The position numbers were made by a program, and so were the translations under genes. This document shows positions 12,325 through 24,392 of a stretch of DNA of 64,000 bases, piece by piece. The notes under the pieces are model-generated. The model made no database searches and was not told where the DNA came from. It saw nothing but the letters and a program-made list of their open reading frames with translations. The first letter of the stretch is position 1; each line of letters starts with the position of its first letter. Source of the DNA: Litoditis marina (Eukaryota; Nematoda; Chromadorea; Rhabditida; Rhabditidae); the NCBI GenBank assembly GCA_964036275.1, contig OZ038436.1, positions 5,054,936-5,118,935 of the forward strand. The letters are read 5' to 3'.

Positions 12325-12430
12325 TGTCCTATTCATTCAAAACCATCATTTACTGTTTGTTTTGGGGACACCCTCACTTGCGGGCATTTACAACTTTGAA
12401 ATGTTCCGCGACATCTACTAAGGCGGCAGA
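12325..12430 (+). repeat. Duplicate of 3527-3640
   Basis: Same order of blocks as the left copy. The core is mutated here to AATGTTCCGCGAC, and CTACTAAGGCGGCAG is preserved. Confidence 0.55.
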
Positions 12431-13209
12431 AGCTATCCCTAAGAATCTGTTTTCGACATTACATCAAAACTGCAAAGCTATCTGTTTCATTTTCTACGTT
12501 GTAATTTATAGCTTGCTTTTCACCCAAATATCGTATTTCAAAATTCAGCACAACTTAAACGGATTCAAATCTCCTAAAAATTCTAAACTCTAAAAATTAG
12601 CGTTTTGGTGCGATGTACAAATTTGTCGCTCACTAATATCACAGTTTTTTCATCTATAGTGCTGTTGAAACATTGATGTAAATGTTTATTAACATAAATT
12701 ACTATACTATTCAGTCATCTATCTATAATCGGGTTTCACTCCTTTTTCTTACTTTCGTCACTCAGTTTTTCCATCAGACTTGGATCCTCGACTATTTTGC
12801 TCAAATCCTGAAACAAATACATTCATCACAACGTTTCATCCACTTCTATATATTTCAGTATTTCAATATAACTATAAAATGTGGATAATACTACACATCC
12901 ACACCAACATTTCGAAACAAAATTTCTAACCAAAACATGAAAAGGTTGTATGAATAGCAACATTCAACACAGTGATAGTTCTTTTGTTAGGTTGTTCCAA
13001 TGTTTCATTAACAATTTAAGTCTCCTAACAACTAGTAAAAGTTGGTATTGCCATTCCACACAAACAATTGACCAAAACAGTCATAGAGTGATCGAACTAC
13101 AAAAACAGCGGAATAGTTCAATAGTATGACTCAGAATCGCGTCAATTAAAAAAACTTCTGTACTTTTTCATCGTACTATACATAGAGCAACAGTTACTTC
13201 CAAAAAAGG

Positions 13210-16200
13210 TCACTTCATAACTTGAAAAGGGTTTCCCACCTTGAGTGATATATTCTGAGATCCCCTCTTGGCTGGTTTTGGCATCAGCGGGCCGGGTTTC
13301 CAACCAATGTAGGAAACTATCCGAAACGAGGCCGGATATCTATCCTCCTTCGCATACATCACCTGAAACATTCGAATGATCTTGTTTTCAATGAAATTTT
13401 TCACGGAATTAGAAGTATATCCGTATTCAACATATTTGTAGTTTGCTCGAGCTCTCCTATCTTTGCAAAATTTTAGGAAATCTACGCAAATTCTCATCAG
13501 TTTCATGAGCAGAGAGTTTTTGGTATTGAATTCATTCCTTGGAGCGTGCGAAACAACAAAAACGAAGTGAAAACTATAGAATCTAATGCATGCTTCAAAA
13601 TTACTTCCTAGCCCCATTGCCCAATTCAAGACTACCGTTGTTTCTCCGAAAAATTAATAAACATACCCTGTATATAGAGTCGGCTGCCAATAGCACATCT
13701 CTTCTCACTGAAGGACTCCTCCGGTAAGTGCAATTAGATTCGGCCATCAGTTGAAGATCGTAGAGAAGAGCCATCATATTCGGGTAACCGACCTGGAAAA
13801 AACATGAAGAGTTAACTTTTTCCAAAGCGTGCCAATACGGTGCATGTAGTTTTGCACTGTGTTTGTAGTTGGATCTCGTTGCTTTTCAATCGATATTCGA
13901 AAATTATGACACATATCTAGATCAAACTACAACTTAGATTTGGTAACTCTCTATACACGAGTTTTCCAACACACTTCTATCCGAAAGGCTGTGGCCATAT
14001 TTTGTGAGCTCCAATAGCGGAGTAAATTGAATCATTCGAATGTTTCACCTGCTCTATAAAGCTATAAAATTTCAAAACGTACATGAGCCTTTCCTCGAAA
14101 TAATGTAAATTACAAACTATTTTCAACTACACTTCAATTCCGTTATTACTACCATTATTGTTATTAATATTATTATTATTTTTATTATTATTATACCCGA
14201 CCTCAATCTCGTCCGTATCCAGTGTGATCATATCGAAACCGGCCTTCCCCAACAATCCGCCAATATCCTGGGCCTTCACGAAAGGAGACATGTGCGAACC
14301 CACACCGCCCAGACGCTCCATCTGAAACATTCGATCGCAGAAGACAGAATTTGCTTTGTACTTTGAGTATTTTTTGTACTTTATAGTCTGATCAACGCTT
14401 TCTTGTAAGCTGAATGTTGAAACATTCGAACGCAGAAGTTGGTACTTGCTTTGTATTCTGTAGTTTAATCAACGCTTTCTTGTAATGAATGCTGAAACAT
14501 TCAAAGGCTATTCTATTCTATTCTATTAGACTAGTTGGAAGGTTCGAAAAATTCAGAACGTGAAAAGCAACTAGTTTCTCAGGTTTATGAGCATCTAGAT
14601 AAGTTTCATATGTAAATGTGTGACCCAGCTGACAGCCCAGAACTTTTGGTGAAATTTGCTAAAAAGTAAGTTGTTGAGATTTCCGGTAATTTTGACAAAC
14701 GTGTAATAAAAGTGACCCCCTCTGCCAATTGAAGTGAGTATCATCAACTTTTCGCACATAACCAGTTCTCCAAGGTCAATTACACAAGCAACCAGCTTGA
14801 TATCAACTAAAAATCATCCGGTTACTTTTGTATTCCGTCGTTTTCGAGATTTCTGGCTATTCAGGAAATGTAGATCAAAACGTGACCCCCCACTGACCTC
14901 TGCCAATTGAAGTGAGCATCTCAACTCGAACAGCGTATCCTCTGCCAACATTGCTCCAATGAAGGCTCCGTCCGGCTTCAGAAGCTCGAAACAACGACAG
15001 AACCTGGAATTAATGAATCAATTCTATTTTACAGTCAAACTACTCGAATGTCTAGAAATTTTTCTAAACGGAAATCCCACTTATTTTAGCAAATTTTGGA
15101 GTTATTGATTCTGAATCATAATGTTTGCCATATTTTAGTCAAAAAACCAGTTCGTTTTTGCGCAATTCTCTCACTTTACATGCTGCCACACTATGGAAAC
15201 CATCCGAATCCAGAATAATCGCGTCAATGTATACAACTTTATCTGGTTTCCGTGAATGCATGAAATATATCTACTCAGCATTCTGCAGAATAGGTCAAAA
15301 ATATCATATAACTTAAGTGTAATATCACCCCCCCCCCTTACCATCCTGGTAGATCGTTGATCCAATGTGCAGAAAGGGACGAGAGAAGTAGATCAAAACT
15401 ATTCTTCTCGAAGAGAGCCAACGTTTCTTCGTCACAACAAACTCGCTCGATGGATACCTAAAATAAAGAGGAATTACTACTCGAACAGGTTTTCGTATCA
15501 TCATTTCCATAATAAAAAACCCGAAAACTGGTAACAGTAACGAATGTCCGGTACAAACCCGTGTTCCGCATAGTTGATCTCATTCTTGTTAAGACTCTTT
15601 CAGTACACATTCCAAGTTTCTAATGCAATCTTCGACTTTGTCGGGTATATTTACTAACACTCGGTTAAAATAGGAGACAGTGAATTGAAGAGTGAGTTTG
15701 TGGTTTAGATAAATGCTATTGAATATTCGAAAAATTACTATAGATAATTATCGATTGGTGAAACGAAGTATGAGAGTCTCCCTCGGAATGACTGTAAATT
15801 ATATACATAACCAAGTTTCGTTTTGTTACTTTCGATGGTAACCGAATTTCGGTTTCATTTCAGATTACTCCAAGAGTACTACTCAAGTAACCCAAAAATA
15901 ATTACAAAAACCGGTTAGGTTATAGTCTGTTTCACGCAACAATAGCCCTCTACAGTAAGATTGTAAATCTTTCAAGTACATTATTCATATCTTGTAGGTA
16001 TTATAAATAGTTTAAACGTTGTGATTTTGTGTTATACATTGGTTACTACAAGCACAGAAAACAGTGAAGCTAAAAGTATGTTTGTTTATTAGATGTATTC
16101 CCTCGCATATTCGAGAGATTACTGTAGAAAGTCACCGATTCGTGAAACGGAGCATACCTAAAACCCGGTTGGAAATAGAGTTCGCCAAAATCACTATACC

Positions 16201-17374
16201 TCCTCATCCTGCGCGTCCCCCGTCTTTCCGACCATAACTTGGCTCATATCGCATTGTATCAATCGACCGACGTTTTCCTTGATCAAATGCGGTGCAATGT
16301 GGCCGACTCCACTGCCGATATCCAGCACTCGTTCGTTGAACTTGGTCAGATCGAACACCTGAAACATTTGAACGCATTAGTAGAGTTTAGGGCTGCCGAT
16401 ATCATAATTTCGCGTCACGTCGCGCAACATTGGTGAAGCATGGTTATATTCAAACGTATATACTTCATACAAGATTGCCCAACATACACTACTACAGGGT
16501 GAATATTCTATAGAAAATTACAAATTTTTCGAGTTAAATACAGAAAAATATACCATTTGTACTCGAAAAAAGTGAAACTTGTGAACTATGCTTGTTATTC
16601 GGACAAATTTACTGAAGAATGGCCTTACTTTTAAACTATATGAACTGTATATAACTATTACCAACCTTATCAGCCACCCTCCAGCCGACTTCCTCCTTTA
16701 GATACTGGGCTGCCGCGAAGTCCGGCTGCGCGGCAGCCCAATCTCGCTGTCTTCGCTTCATGTCACGGTCAAACACCTGGAATCAGTGTATAGGGTTATG
16801 GAGTGATCTGGCCAATATCATTTGTAACCAATGTCAAATGTAACCATGATATAACCGCCGTCCAACGTAACCAACAATAATGAAATGTAGCCGGGTAAAA
16901 TGGAAGCATGTGCCAAACTACCGAGTGGAATTCAGAGAAACGTACACGAGTGAGCTTTGATAATTGTTTTAGACAAGTTTAGTCTTATCTATCTTGGGCA
17001 AACTTGACTTTCGTTGGAGAAACCAGAGAACCCAATTATACGTAACTCAATTCATTTGCACTAGCGACCAAGCCTACTTGAATGTTTCAAGCTGTAACAG
17101 AAACTCCACAGGAATTAAAACCATCAGTTAATGAGAATGACTTTCAATTCTGAATGACTTATTCCTGGTACCGAAAAGGCATACGGTTGTAAAATGATGA
17201 GGGGGGGGCTAAAGTGTAATACTACCATATAACAAATGTGATCAACATCTAAGTTTCAATACAAAAAGTACGTTTCAAACGTACCCTCATGTGTGGTGGT
17301 AGAACGGCTGTTTCCGTGGCGATCTGGCGAATTCCGCTGGTCGAGGGACGACATCGCGAAAAACAGCGAAACAT
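13210..17374 (-). CDS. NDUFAF5: NADH dehydrogenase complex I assembly factor 5 (arginine hydroxylase / methyltransferase fold)
   Basis: Eight coding exons: 17374-17285, 16776-16666, 16358-16200, 15457-15342, 15003-14898, 14321-14202, 13792-13667, 13362-13210. They total 981 nt, 326 residues (human about 345), with GT-AG ends and phase kept throughout. NDUFAF5 is a mitochondrial matrix protein with a SAM-dependent methyltransferase fold; the human protein hydroxylates an arginine of NDUFS7 during complex I assembly. Residues 1-30 form a basic, Arg/Ser-rich presequence. [14 protein letters not shown] (32-45) matches the family signature, LDIGSGVG (79-86) is the SAM-binding motif I, and [26 protein letters not shown] and AESNC (252-256) follow family order. 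The start was chosen because only this frame joins exon 1 to exon 2. The ATG lies 4 nt after a TATTTCAG acceptor and its ATGTTTCGC is itself a TGTTTC core. Family assignment is secure. Confidence 0.95.
13361..13380 (-). promoter_or_regulatory. TGTTTC core coinciding with a 3' splice site
   Basis: The NDUFAF5 intron 7 acceptor reads CGAATGTTTCAG. The same AATGTTTCAG acceptor ends intron 5 (14322-14335) and intron 2 (16359-16371), and CCAATGTTTCAG ends CACTIN intron 1 (35935-35947). Confidence 0.5.
14031..14060 (+). promoter_or_regulatory. TGTTTC-N8-TATAAA element (NDUFAF5 intron 6, antisense)
   Basis: CGAATGTTTCACC at 14036-14048 and TATAAA at 14055-14060, at the standard +15 to +20 offset. 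A second TATAAA follows at 14063. Confidence 0.65.
14150..14193. repeat. (ATT)n microsatellite
   Basis: Imperfect ATT/TTA trinucleotide run just inside NDUFAF5 intron 6, next to the exon 6 donor. Confidence 0.85.
14321..14508 (-). repeat. Three tandem copies of the exon 6 acceptor region in NDUFAF5 intron 5
   Basis: The GAAACATTC core recurs at about 14323, 14419 and 14493. Between copies the words TTTGTA(C/T)T, TAGT(C/T)T(A/G)ATCAACGC and TTTCTTGTAA repeat in order, giving units of roughly 75-95 bp. Only the first copy abuts a coding exon. Confidence 0.75.
14700..14920 (-). repeat. Copy of the NDUFAF5 exon 5 3' end within intron 5
   Basis: TGCCAATTGAAGTGAG with flanking GTGACCCCC occurs in the real exon and donor region (14880-14917) and again at about 14708-14739, so the intron carries a duplicated scrap of the exon it follows. 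Confidence 0.7.
17086..17102 (+). promoter_or_regulatory. TGTTTC core without TATA
   Basis: CTTGAATGTTTCAAGC in NDUFAF5 intron 1, plus strand; no TATA-like hexamer at the usual spacing. Confidence 0.3.
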
Positions 17375-17436
17375 TCAACTGAAATAGCGGGAAAATTGAA
17401 CAAACTCGCGAATACCCGAAACATTCAACTGATTTA
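17366..17436 (-). promoter_or_regulatory. Two TGTTTC cores at the NDUFAF5 5' end
   Basis: Both read GTTGAATGTTTCG on the minus strand and are 50 nt apart. The inner one supplies the NDUFAF5 start codon; the outer lies in the presumed outron. Neither has a TATA box at +15. Confidence 0.4.
17379..17388 (-). other. Putative trans-splice acceptor of NDUFAF5
   Basis: GCTATTTCAG ends 4 nt before the start codon and no upstream exon is visible, leaving a very short untranslated leader. Confidence 0.5.
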
Positions 17437-17942
17437 AGGAAACTTGAACACAATTTCGTTGTTTTCAGGCTAGAATGTGTGAAATGGCGTAGATAAGCTG
17501 GTGAAGTTACTAACTTCAAATGAGAAACAAACATTACATTAAAAACCTTCATTTAACAGTCATTGTGACCAGCGTGAAAAGAAAAAAAGTATAAGTAAAA
17601 AGCCCTAAATAAATAACATAATAAATACGACTAGAAACCATGAATATAACAACAAGCCAAGAAAATGAAACAAAGAAAATGAAAGAATGTAAATAAATAA
17701 AAATCACAGATTGGAAATGTTTTGAGTACTTTTGACCATGAAAGAGGTGAATCCAAAAAACCTGAATGTACGAACTTAACGAGAACGACTATCAAAAACT
17801 CCTTTTACAACAGTTTTAAATACAACTTAGAGTATGGGGTATAAAGAGCAATAGTACAACTACTTTCCCGTTAATTATTAAGAAACCTGATAGAATAAAA
17901 AGTTCTGAAGACACACAAAAACAAATTGATCCTCTCAAAATC

Positions 17943-20900
17943 CTAATTAGACTTGAACTTTCTCTTATATCTCTCGACTCTCGTCAAAATCAGATGAGCA
18001 ATAATCACAAAATGACATAAATGTAGGAGCAGTGACGAAAATACGGTAGATGGATAGACGTTCCAACAAAATTCGATGGCAAGCAGAACAGCCACTCTGA
18101 AAGTAGATCAAATTGTTCAAACTTTTTTCGGACCAGCCCATACGTGAAATAGTTCCTAATCGGAGCGGAAAAAATGAGCATGAGCACGGCGAATTCACTC
18201 GAGAACCGAGTCCTTCCCGAACCGAACCGCGAACCGGTCACTCGAGAACCGAACCGAACCGAGTGAACCGACCGAACCGACATTCTAAATCGACTGGTTC
18301 TCCAGGGAAACGTTTGAACCGGACCGACATTAATCATTATTTAAACAAACAAATCGTATACAAGGTGCAATTAGTGGATTCCCTCTCATATTGCCTTGTA
18401 TACGATCCGGTTCGATCGGTTCGGTTCGGTTCTCCAGTGACCGGTTCGCGGTTCGGTTCGGGAAGGACCCGGTTCTCCAGTGAATTGGCCCATGAGCACC
18501 CCCGAAAAGTGAGCATGATAGTGATTCAAAAACACGTTATCATTAAAATTTTGCCGAAAATCTTGAACATTACCCCAAAAAGTGACCATGCCTCTATCGG
18601 AATCAGGGAAAAGTGAGCATCAGTCAATATCGAAAAAAGGGGGTATTTTACGTATGGACCAGCCACGTTACATTTACTGTTTGCTGCCAGCCGCACGATA
18701 GATAATCACATGTACACGTTGCCATACACCGCCAAGGGTCTCTCATTTTTCCTGGAGGCTCGCGATAACCCCCTTTTTTAGTCGCGACCCCTCCAAAGTA
18801 GTACAGAACTGCGATTTTCATCCACTTTCGGTTTATTTTTCACTAGTTTTGAATGAAATTAGCTGTTTTCAACTCGCGGCCCCTACTTTTCTGAACTTTA
18901 GTTTTTATATAAGAGGGGAGAAAAAACAAACAATTAAACAATAAAACCCACTTCCCCACAACCACAGCCCATTGTGCCACTCCATTGACGGTCGTAGTGT
19001 TCCAGAACAACAGAAAGGGCAACTGATGATAGTACCAACTGTAGAACTGATAGTGCAGAGAACGAGAAAACGTAATGCCAATCAGATTCGCCGAAAATAG
19101 GGCGAACAGGGTTTCTGAAAACGGAGAATAATCAATAAAAACAATGAATAAAACCAAGTTTTTACTAAAATACGTCACATTTTGTATGTCTGTAAATAGA
19201 AACGATATCTGACCTTTTGGGATTCCTCAATTTCCGTTCAACTTGTTTTCCAACCTTCAACCGCAAACTTCAACTTTACCATAAATATGTTGGGACTATT
19301 ATATATTCATGAGGAATAATATTTAAATGCGAAAATGCTGCCTTTCCATCCACAATAACGTAGCTAAGAGGTACAGAAAGTTCTAAAAGCGAACTGTAAG
19401 AGTGCCGGGAGAAATGAAAAAGTCAATGAAATGTTTCATACATCCCTTATAAAGGCCCATACCTGCCACTCCGGACCGAGTTCTAATTCCGTGACTCAAT
19501 TCAACCAGCGACGCGCGCAATCCTCCGTGAGACCTGCAAACACGGCAAATACACATTTTCTGACTATTTAGCAAACATGGGTTGTTAATAACTATTTAGA
19601 GTTTTTCACATCTGGAAAAACTCGATACCTTGAGCTTGATTAACAACGACTATTCTTCACATTGAACTTGTTTGGATTCCAGTAAGTGAAACTACTATTT
19701 ATCAAGAAAAATCGGTTTTTAAATTTTCCTGACTATTAGTACGCCTTAACTATATTATATAGTCCTTTAAACTTAAAACCAAAAAAGGCTACCTGAACCA
19801 CATGTGGTAAGCGAAGACGGCCAATACCATGAGATGGAAGACCAAAAGAAGCAGGTGAAGGCGCGAGTCGAGGAAAATCTGTCAGAAGTCATACATTATC
19901 AGATTATATAGGAGTTTATAGTTTATATATTTTTCAGCGTACATAGGGAGCGACAGTTCTCCTTAATACAGAGCACCGCCAAAGTTTCCATTAAAAACAC
20001 TTCACCTTATTTCGATACCCTCCTATTATAGGAGGGTATTGAAATACGGTGTTTTTATATGCTAACGGTGATACAGTTCCGTGAAGAAGAAAAAAACCAA
20101 TGAGACACTTCGAATCTTCGAAGGTAACCGGTTTTTGAATTAAATGTCACCGAACCGTGAGAGGGGGGGGGGGGGGGGGGTTATAGTAAAATACACCCAG
20201 ATACATAGTGAAATGTAATCAAATCAACTGCAACTAACATTTTCCGGTAAAAATCTCCAGTTGACCGTCCATTTAAACATAAAAACTCTTCCCAAATCGA
20301 AAGAACGTCGAATATACGAGACAGGATCATGTAGAAGGAACGGCAGACCAACGTAGAACTGCAAGAAATCGATTATTATCATTATTATTACATTTGTAGT
20401 TTGTAGTTACAAATAAAAGCAGATGAGTTATGATATGACGTATTAAGGGGTAGCCGGTGAAGTCAAGAAATATCAAGCACATACAGTAGTTTTGTTGTGC
20501 TTGGCGCCATAGCGTTTCAGTGTTTTAAGCTGGGACTGACCTGGTTTGAAGTTTCAAAGATCAAACTTTAGACTTTACATCCAACGAAAACTTACGTATC
20601 AATCTCATACACTTCTACCAATCTTAGTACGAGTACGCTCTTTCAAGACAACAACCTTGCCCCGTTGTGTTTGCAAATTGTTGTTCAATTCCCTTTCTTT
20701 TCAATCAAAATTGGCCAATTCAGGCATGTATGGAGATCAAAGATCAAACTACAAAAAGACTATTTGATCACTTTTATAGCAGTCTCACCTGAATAACAGC
20801 ACATATTCCCAAATTGATGACAGTTCTCCAGAATCCGGTATTCAATAGAAGAATGAAGAAAAGGGCCGGCGCAAACAGCAAAACGTTCATTTTGATCGAA

Positions 20901-23900
20901 ACGGCGAAACTGAAGAGAAACATCCACAAATAACCGAATGCCGAGTAGTTTTTATTGGAAAAGCCTGTCTAAAGAAACTCATGGTTCCCAATTGAAACAT
21001 CAAACAGGAAGGACTGGATCACTGCATGATTATAAATTTAAAAAAAGTAACAGTAGAGTAATACTGGCTAGAACACCATAAAAATCAATATTAAGTTCAA
21101 GTAGTAGAGAAATTTGAAGCTAACCTTGGATTTTTCTGGTATTTTTCTATTACGACAGCTTTTCTGTAGTGTGTAGTTTAATGTATCCCATTCCCACAAT
21201 TGTACTTTACATTATTACTATCATTATTATCAATATTGAAAGTAGGTTGATCTGTCTGTAGTATGTAGTTTGCACCCACCTGTACACAATGCACCCCAGC
21301 AGCCATTGATGCGAAATGAACAGATTCGCAGCCAGATAAAATGACATCATTGCCAGCGGATCGTTGAATAGTCTCAACACGAATATCGAATGGATACGGT
21401 AGCCAGTCAAGACTAGCAGAGGCAACACGAATGGAGCTATCTGAAGCCATACAATTAATATCAGGATTAATTATACTAAAGCCCCCCCCCCCCCTTCTTT
21501 AAAAGAACTAACCATATATTATAGGTTCTGTTCTACAAGTATACATAACACCCCCCCCCCCCACTCTCTAAACTAGCACACTAAAACTTTAAGAGTAACA
21601 GTGAGGAACCTACACTAAGACCAAATCCTAAAACCGCAATCTGAGACCGCATGGGGTAGAAAACTATTTATACATCAGTACGGTCCGAATATTTGCAAAA
21701 AAGAGTCGGTACCACATTTGAGCACAAGAAAACTGATAACTTTTCGAAGAAAAATCCTCTTTTGGACCTGTTCTGCCAATTCGGACAAATTGCCACAAAC
21801 TGGCGACTTTGTTGGACGGTTCATTGATTCCCCCGTTTTTCTTCGAAATCGGGATTTTTACTACCCCAATCATACCCCAGTAAGGTTGTCCGAATAGTCA
21901 GAAAAAATCTAAAAACGGACTACTTTTCCGCCGAAAAGAAGACAATCGGTCTACTTTTGATGAAAAATCATAAATTTTCACTTGTTTACATACGAAAACG
22001 GACTAATTTTTGTCGCTTAGTCAGACCTTACTAGTGTTTGACCCCAATTTCGATAACTTTCGAACTTTACTGTCAGAAACTCAATTCCCAACCAGTTTTC
22101 AGGGGTGACCACAAGTTGCACGCGTGCAACAATTTTAAGGGGAGACGGGTAGGCCTCAACAGGCCGAAAAATCTCAGAAATAATGGTGATTTTTGCCGAT
22201 TTTCGTGAAATTCTCGCAATTTTGAAGAATAATTTCGTATTTTTCGGCGAATTTCTGTTTTTTAAAGGGGAGGGGTCGTACCGGCGGTAGGGTCGGTCAA
22301 CATTTTGGTCACCCCTGCCAGTTTTTCAGTTTAGTCAGCCAGATAACATACCTGAGTTTCAATGAATTTCTGTGGAGAACAAAGTCGCCTTACCACTATG
22401 GAAATATGGTGAATAATTATACTTTGAGACACTTACCCTATTAGATTTGTAGTATAATCGCAGTACAAGTAGTAGATTGACTATGTAAAAGAACATAAAT
22501 ATGTATTGCGCGGTACGAATATCTTTTCCCGACGAACAAATGTAATAGAGCATTCGATAGACAATTAAATGACCGGCTGGGTACCTGAAATACTGCTTTG
22601 TTTCACTCCAATGTTTCACCTTCGAAATAGAATGGCAAGTAAGGGCAGAAACGATTTGACACATTTTCAAATTTTTTCATTTTACTAATAACCAAACAAT
22701 AACCACTTTTACAAGCTTGAGTGATATAATTCAAATGTTTAACTTAACGGAGATGATTGGTTTCTTTTAGTTAATTACGTGACAATCAGTATGGTCTGAC
22801 TGACTTGGAACTCGACAATAGAGCTATTTTCAAAACAAGGTACACTAGGTCAGAGTTAGGCACTTCGATAGACTATCGAAGGACCGGGTGTTTGTGCTTG
22901 TTCCACTCAAATGTTTCACCTTCTATATATAAAAGTATCATTCGCAGTACTAGTAGTGAATTGGAAGTTGGCTTGATAAACAATATTTTCGGACATTTTC
23001 CGGTTTTTAATGCAATTTGGTTGCTTTGGTTGCATTTGGAAAACAACCAAACTGCCTTTACACATGCAACCCGGTTGCATGTGTAATTGGCCGCAAAATA
23101 GGCAAAAAAGAATATTCAAATACTAGACAAGTTGAGAATTTGCAACGCGAGCATGTGTCTTGATCAAAATCGAGAAACAGTGGGCATGGATGACTATCAA
23201 AATAAGTTGGCATTTCACGTGTGGTTATTCACGGTACATTATTGACAAACACCAGTAAGGTCCGACAAAGCGACAAAATTAGTCGGTTTTAAATGTTAAC
23301 ACGTGAAAATTTGAGATTTTTCCATCAAAAGTAGACCAATTTTCTTATTTTCGGTGAAAATTTTTCAAATTTTTCTGACTATTCGGACAACTTTGCTGGA
23401 AAGTAGAAAATCCAAAACCAAAATGCGAAAACTGACACAATCGGGCCGGTGTTTCCCTCGATCTGCGAGTAATTGTGCACGTTGTTCTTCACGTAACACT
23501 CCACCTGCTGCATATAAGTGGACCAATCGATTTCCGTGTCTGGAAAAATCAATAATTTTCCAATCAAAGAAGGACGATTATGTGGACCAATCCCGTGTCA
23601 ACGGTCCTCTAAACTGCAATACGTTTCTCAATTGCAGTTTAAAGGACCGTCGACACGGGATTGGTCCACATGATCATCCTTCTTTAACGGCAAAGCCATT
23701 AAAAACAGCAGTTCAGGAAACCAGCAAACATTGCTTCAACGCTATTCTGAGGCTGAGCACCCTACCAAAAGATACTAAAGCATATTTGATCATTTCAGAT
23801 TCAAGGTTCCCATATATCTTTATTCAATTGAATGGAAAACCCACATTTAACCCTCTGAATGATGCTCTTTCGCATGGCTTATTCTCTAAAAAAACCAAAC

Positions 23901-24384
23901 CCTAATTGACATGGAACCCAAATGCTTTGCGATTTGTGTTCTTTCAGTCACAGATACCACAAATCATAAATGGTGAATTCGAACCTAACCAGGTTTTTAG
24001 GTAACCGAACCCTTTTTTGGTAACCTATTTTTCAGGTTACCTCAGTAGGTTACCGGATGGTAACCTAAAATGAAAACCGGTTACCTGTTTTTCTAACATA
24101 AAATGTGGGGTAACCGGATTTTAGTTTTAGGTTACTTCCAGGTTACCTACTAAGGTAACCTGAAAAAAGGTTACCAAAAAAGGGTCAGGTTACCTAGAAA
24201 CCGGGTCAGTTGTAGAATTGGCCATCATAAATAAATATTATAATTAATAAAACTCACAGGGAACCTTCTGGATGATGTAATACGTGACGAATGCGTCGAA
24301 AACCACCAAAAGTCCGGCGACGATAGCGAATCCAGCTCCATTTACAGTGAAAAGAAGACGGAATAGAGAGGCCGAGAGGGACAT
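17943..24384 (-). CDS. ALG3: Dol-P-Man:Man5GlcNAc2-PP-Dol alpha-1,3-mannosyltransferase
   Basis: Ten coding exons: 24384-24258, 23539-23437, 22584-22437, 21440-21280, 20909-20789, 20358-20239, 19878-19793, 19533-19463, 19114-18952, 18096-17943. Together 1254 nt, 417 residues (human 438), phase kept at every junction. ALG3 is a multi-pass ER membrane GT-C glycosyltransferase that adds the first lumenal mannose, from dolichol-phosphate-mannose, to the N-glycan precursor. Family landmarks in order: an early membrane segment, YTEIDW (43-48; acidic residues expected near the active site), [53 protein letters not shown] and SRSLHYQFY (329-337), then WNVYPST near the C-terminus. The exon 5 acceptor was set at TCTCTTCAG because it keeps phase and gives the family [13 protein letters not shown] join. 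The ATG is 1 nt after an AATTGTAG acceptor. NDUFAF5 begins 0.57 kb downstream on the same strand. Confidence 0.95.
18175..18500. repeat. Inverted repeat rich in GAACCGAACC (ALG3 intron 9)
   Basis: Left arm about 18180-18280 and right arm about 18405-18495 are reverse complements, both built from runs of GAACCGAACC with CCGGTCACT and TCCTTCCCGAACC blocks. The flanks share ATGAGCA words. Likely a non-autonomous fold-back element. Confidence 0.75.
18722..18910. mobile_element. Family B short inverted-repeat element, partial
   Basis: Starts CATACACCGCCAAGGGTCTC and keeps GTCGCGACCCC and CAACTCGCGGCCCCTAC blocks found in the complete copies at 36597 and 41011, but the right terminus is not recognisable. 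Confidence 0.6.
19428..19456 (+). promoter_or_regulatory. TGTTTC-N8-CTTATA element (ALG3 intron 8, antisense)
   Basis: AAATGTTTCATA with CTTATAAAG at +15, ending about 6 bp from the ALG3 exon 8 donor. Confidence 0.6.
19991..20060. repeat. Long imperfect hairpin (ALG3 intron 6)
   Basis: ATACCCTCCTA and TAGGAGGGTAT pair perfectly around a 3-nt loop. Pairing extends outward through ATTTC/GAAAT, CACC/GGTG and AAACAC/GTGTTT-like blocks with small bulges. Confidence 0.75.
20162..20180. repeat. Poly-G run
   Basis: About 18 consecutive G. Similar C or G runs of about 10 or more occur near 21482, 21550, 25281, 29342, 31944, 32318, 34541, 34580, 42216, 43143 and 43324. Confidence 0.9.
21870..22035. 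mobile_element. Family A short inverted-repeat element (ALG3 intron 3)
   Basis: Runs from CATACCCCAGTAAGGTTGTC to CAGACCTTACTAGTGTTTG with the family core (GTCCGAATAGTCAGAAAAA, GGACTACTTTT, TTTTTGTCGCTTAGTC). Termini are slightly mutated from CATACACCAG. Confidence 0.75.
22100..22317. mobile_element. hAT-like MITE with 8-bp target duplication
   Basis: Terminal repeats begin CAGGGGTGACCA on both ends and extend to about 18 bp with mismatches. The element is flanked on each side by CCAGTTTT (22092-22099 and 22318-22325). An 8-bp duplication and a CAGGG terminus are typical of hAT transposons. It has no coding capacity. Confidence 0.85.
22906..22936 (+). promoter_or_regulatory. TGTTTC-N8-TATATA element (ALG3 intron 2, antisense)
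   Basis: CAAATGTTTCACC followed by TATATATAAAAG at +15. A related copy with TGTTTCACC but without the TATA lies at 22607-22630; the two share about 60 bp of degraded similarity. Confidence 0.6.
23248..23401. mobile_element. Family A short inverted-repeat element (ALG3 intron 2)
   Basis: Begins CACCAGTAAGGTCCGACAAAG and ends CTGACTATTCGGACAACTTTGCTGG, matching the complete copies at 30231 and 44799. It stops 36 bp before exon 2. Confidence 0.75.
23564..23686. mobile_element. Family C fold-back element (ALG3 intron 1)
   Basis: Almost perfect palindrome. The left arm AAAGAAGGACGATTATGTGG ... GTCAACGGTCC ... AAACTGCAAT is mirrored on the right around a centre of about 12 nt. Other copies are at 27043, 42700 and 43957, and a fragment at 61662. 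Confidence 0.85.
23979..24225. mobile_element. Family D element built from GGTAACC words
   Basis: Many direct and inverted GGTTACC/GGTAACC words with AACCGG ends. The ends carry AATTCTA-like outer repeats also seen at 45109, 56735 and 59318. Confidence 0.7.
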
Positions 24385-24392
24385 TCTACAAT
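24382..24392 (-). other. Putative trans-splice acceptor of ALG3
   Basis: AATTGTAG sits one base before the ATG; no upstream coding exon is needed or seen. Confidence 0.5.

Larger units (their letters stand above)
5910..13209. other. Gene-poor intergenic region
   Basis: No supported gene. It contains the GGCATGCC cluster (7023-7155), a long inverted repeat (8060-8450), a pair of TGTTTC elements sharing the same 24 nt (9731 and 10093), a tRNA-like sequence (11421-11505, minus) and the 12325-12430 duplicate of 3527-3640. Open frames up to about 140 codons have no recognisable product. Confidence 0.55.

Noticed and set aside
18113..18616. 167-codon plus-strand frame and its minus-strand partners
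   Set aside because: Produced by the GAACCGAACC inverted repeat, which translates to Arg/Thr/Glu-rich sequence on both strands.
20910..20968. Alternative upstream acceptor for ALG3 exon 5 (after CTTTAG)
   Set aside because: It puts the conserved SFAVSIKMN sequence out of frame with exon 4; the TCTCTTCAG site keeps frame and matches the family.
23354..23905. 183-codon plus-strand open frame
   Set aside because: It runs antisense across ALG3 exon 2 and then through a palindromic family C element; composition reflects those sequences.
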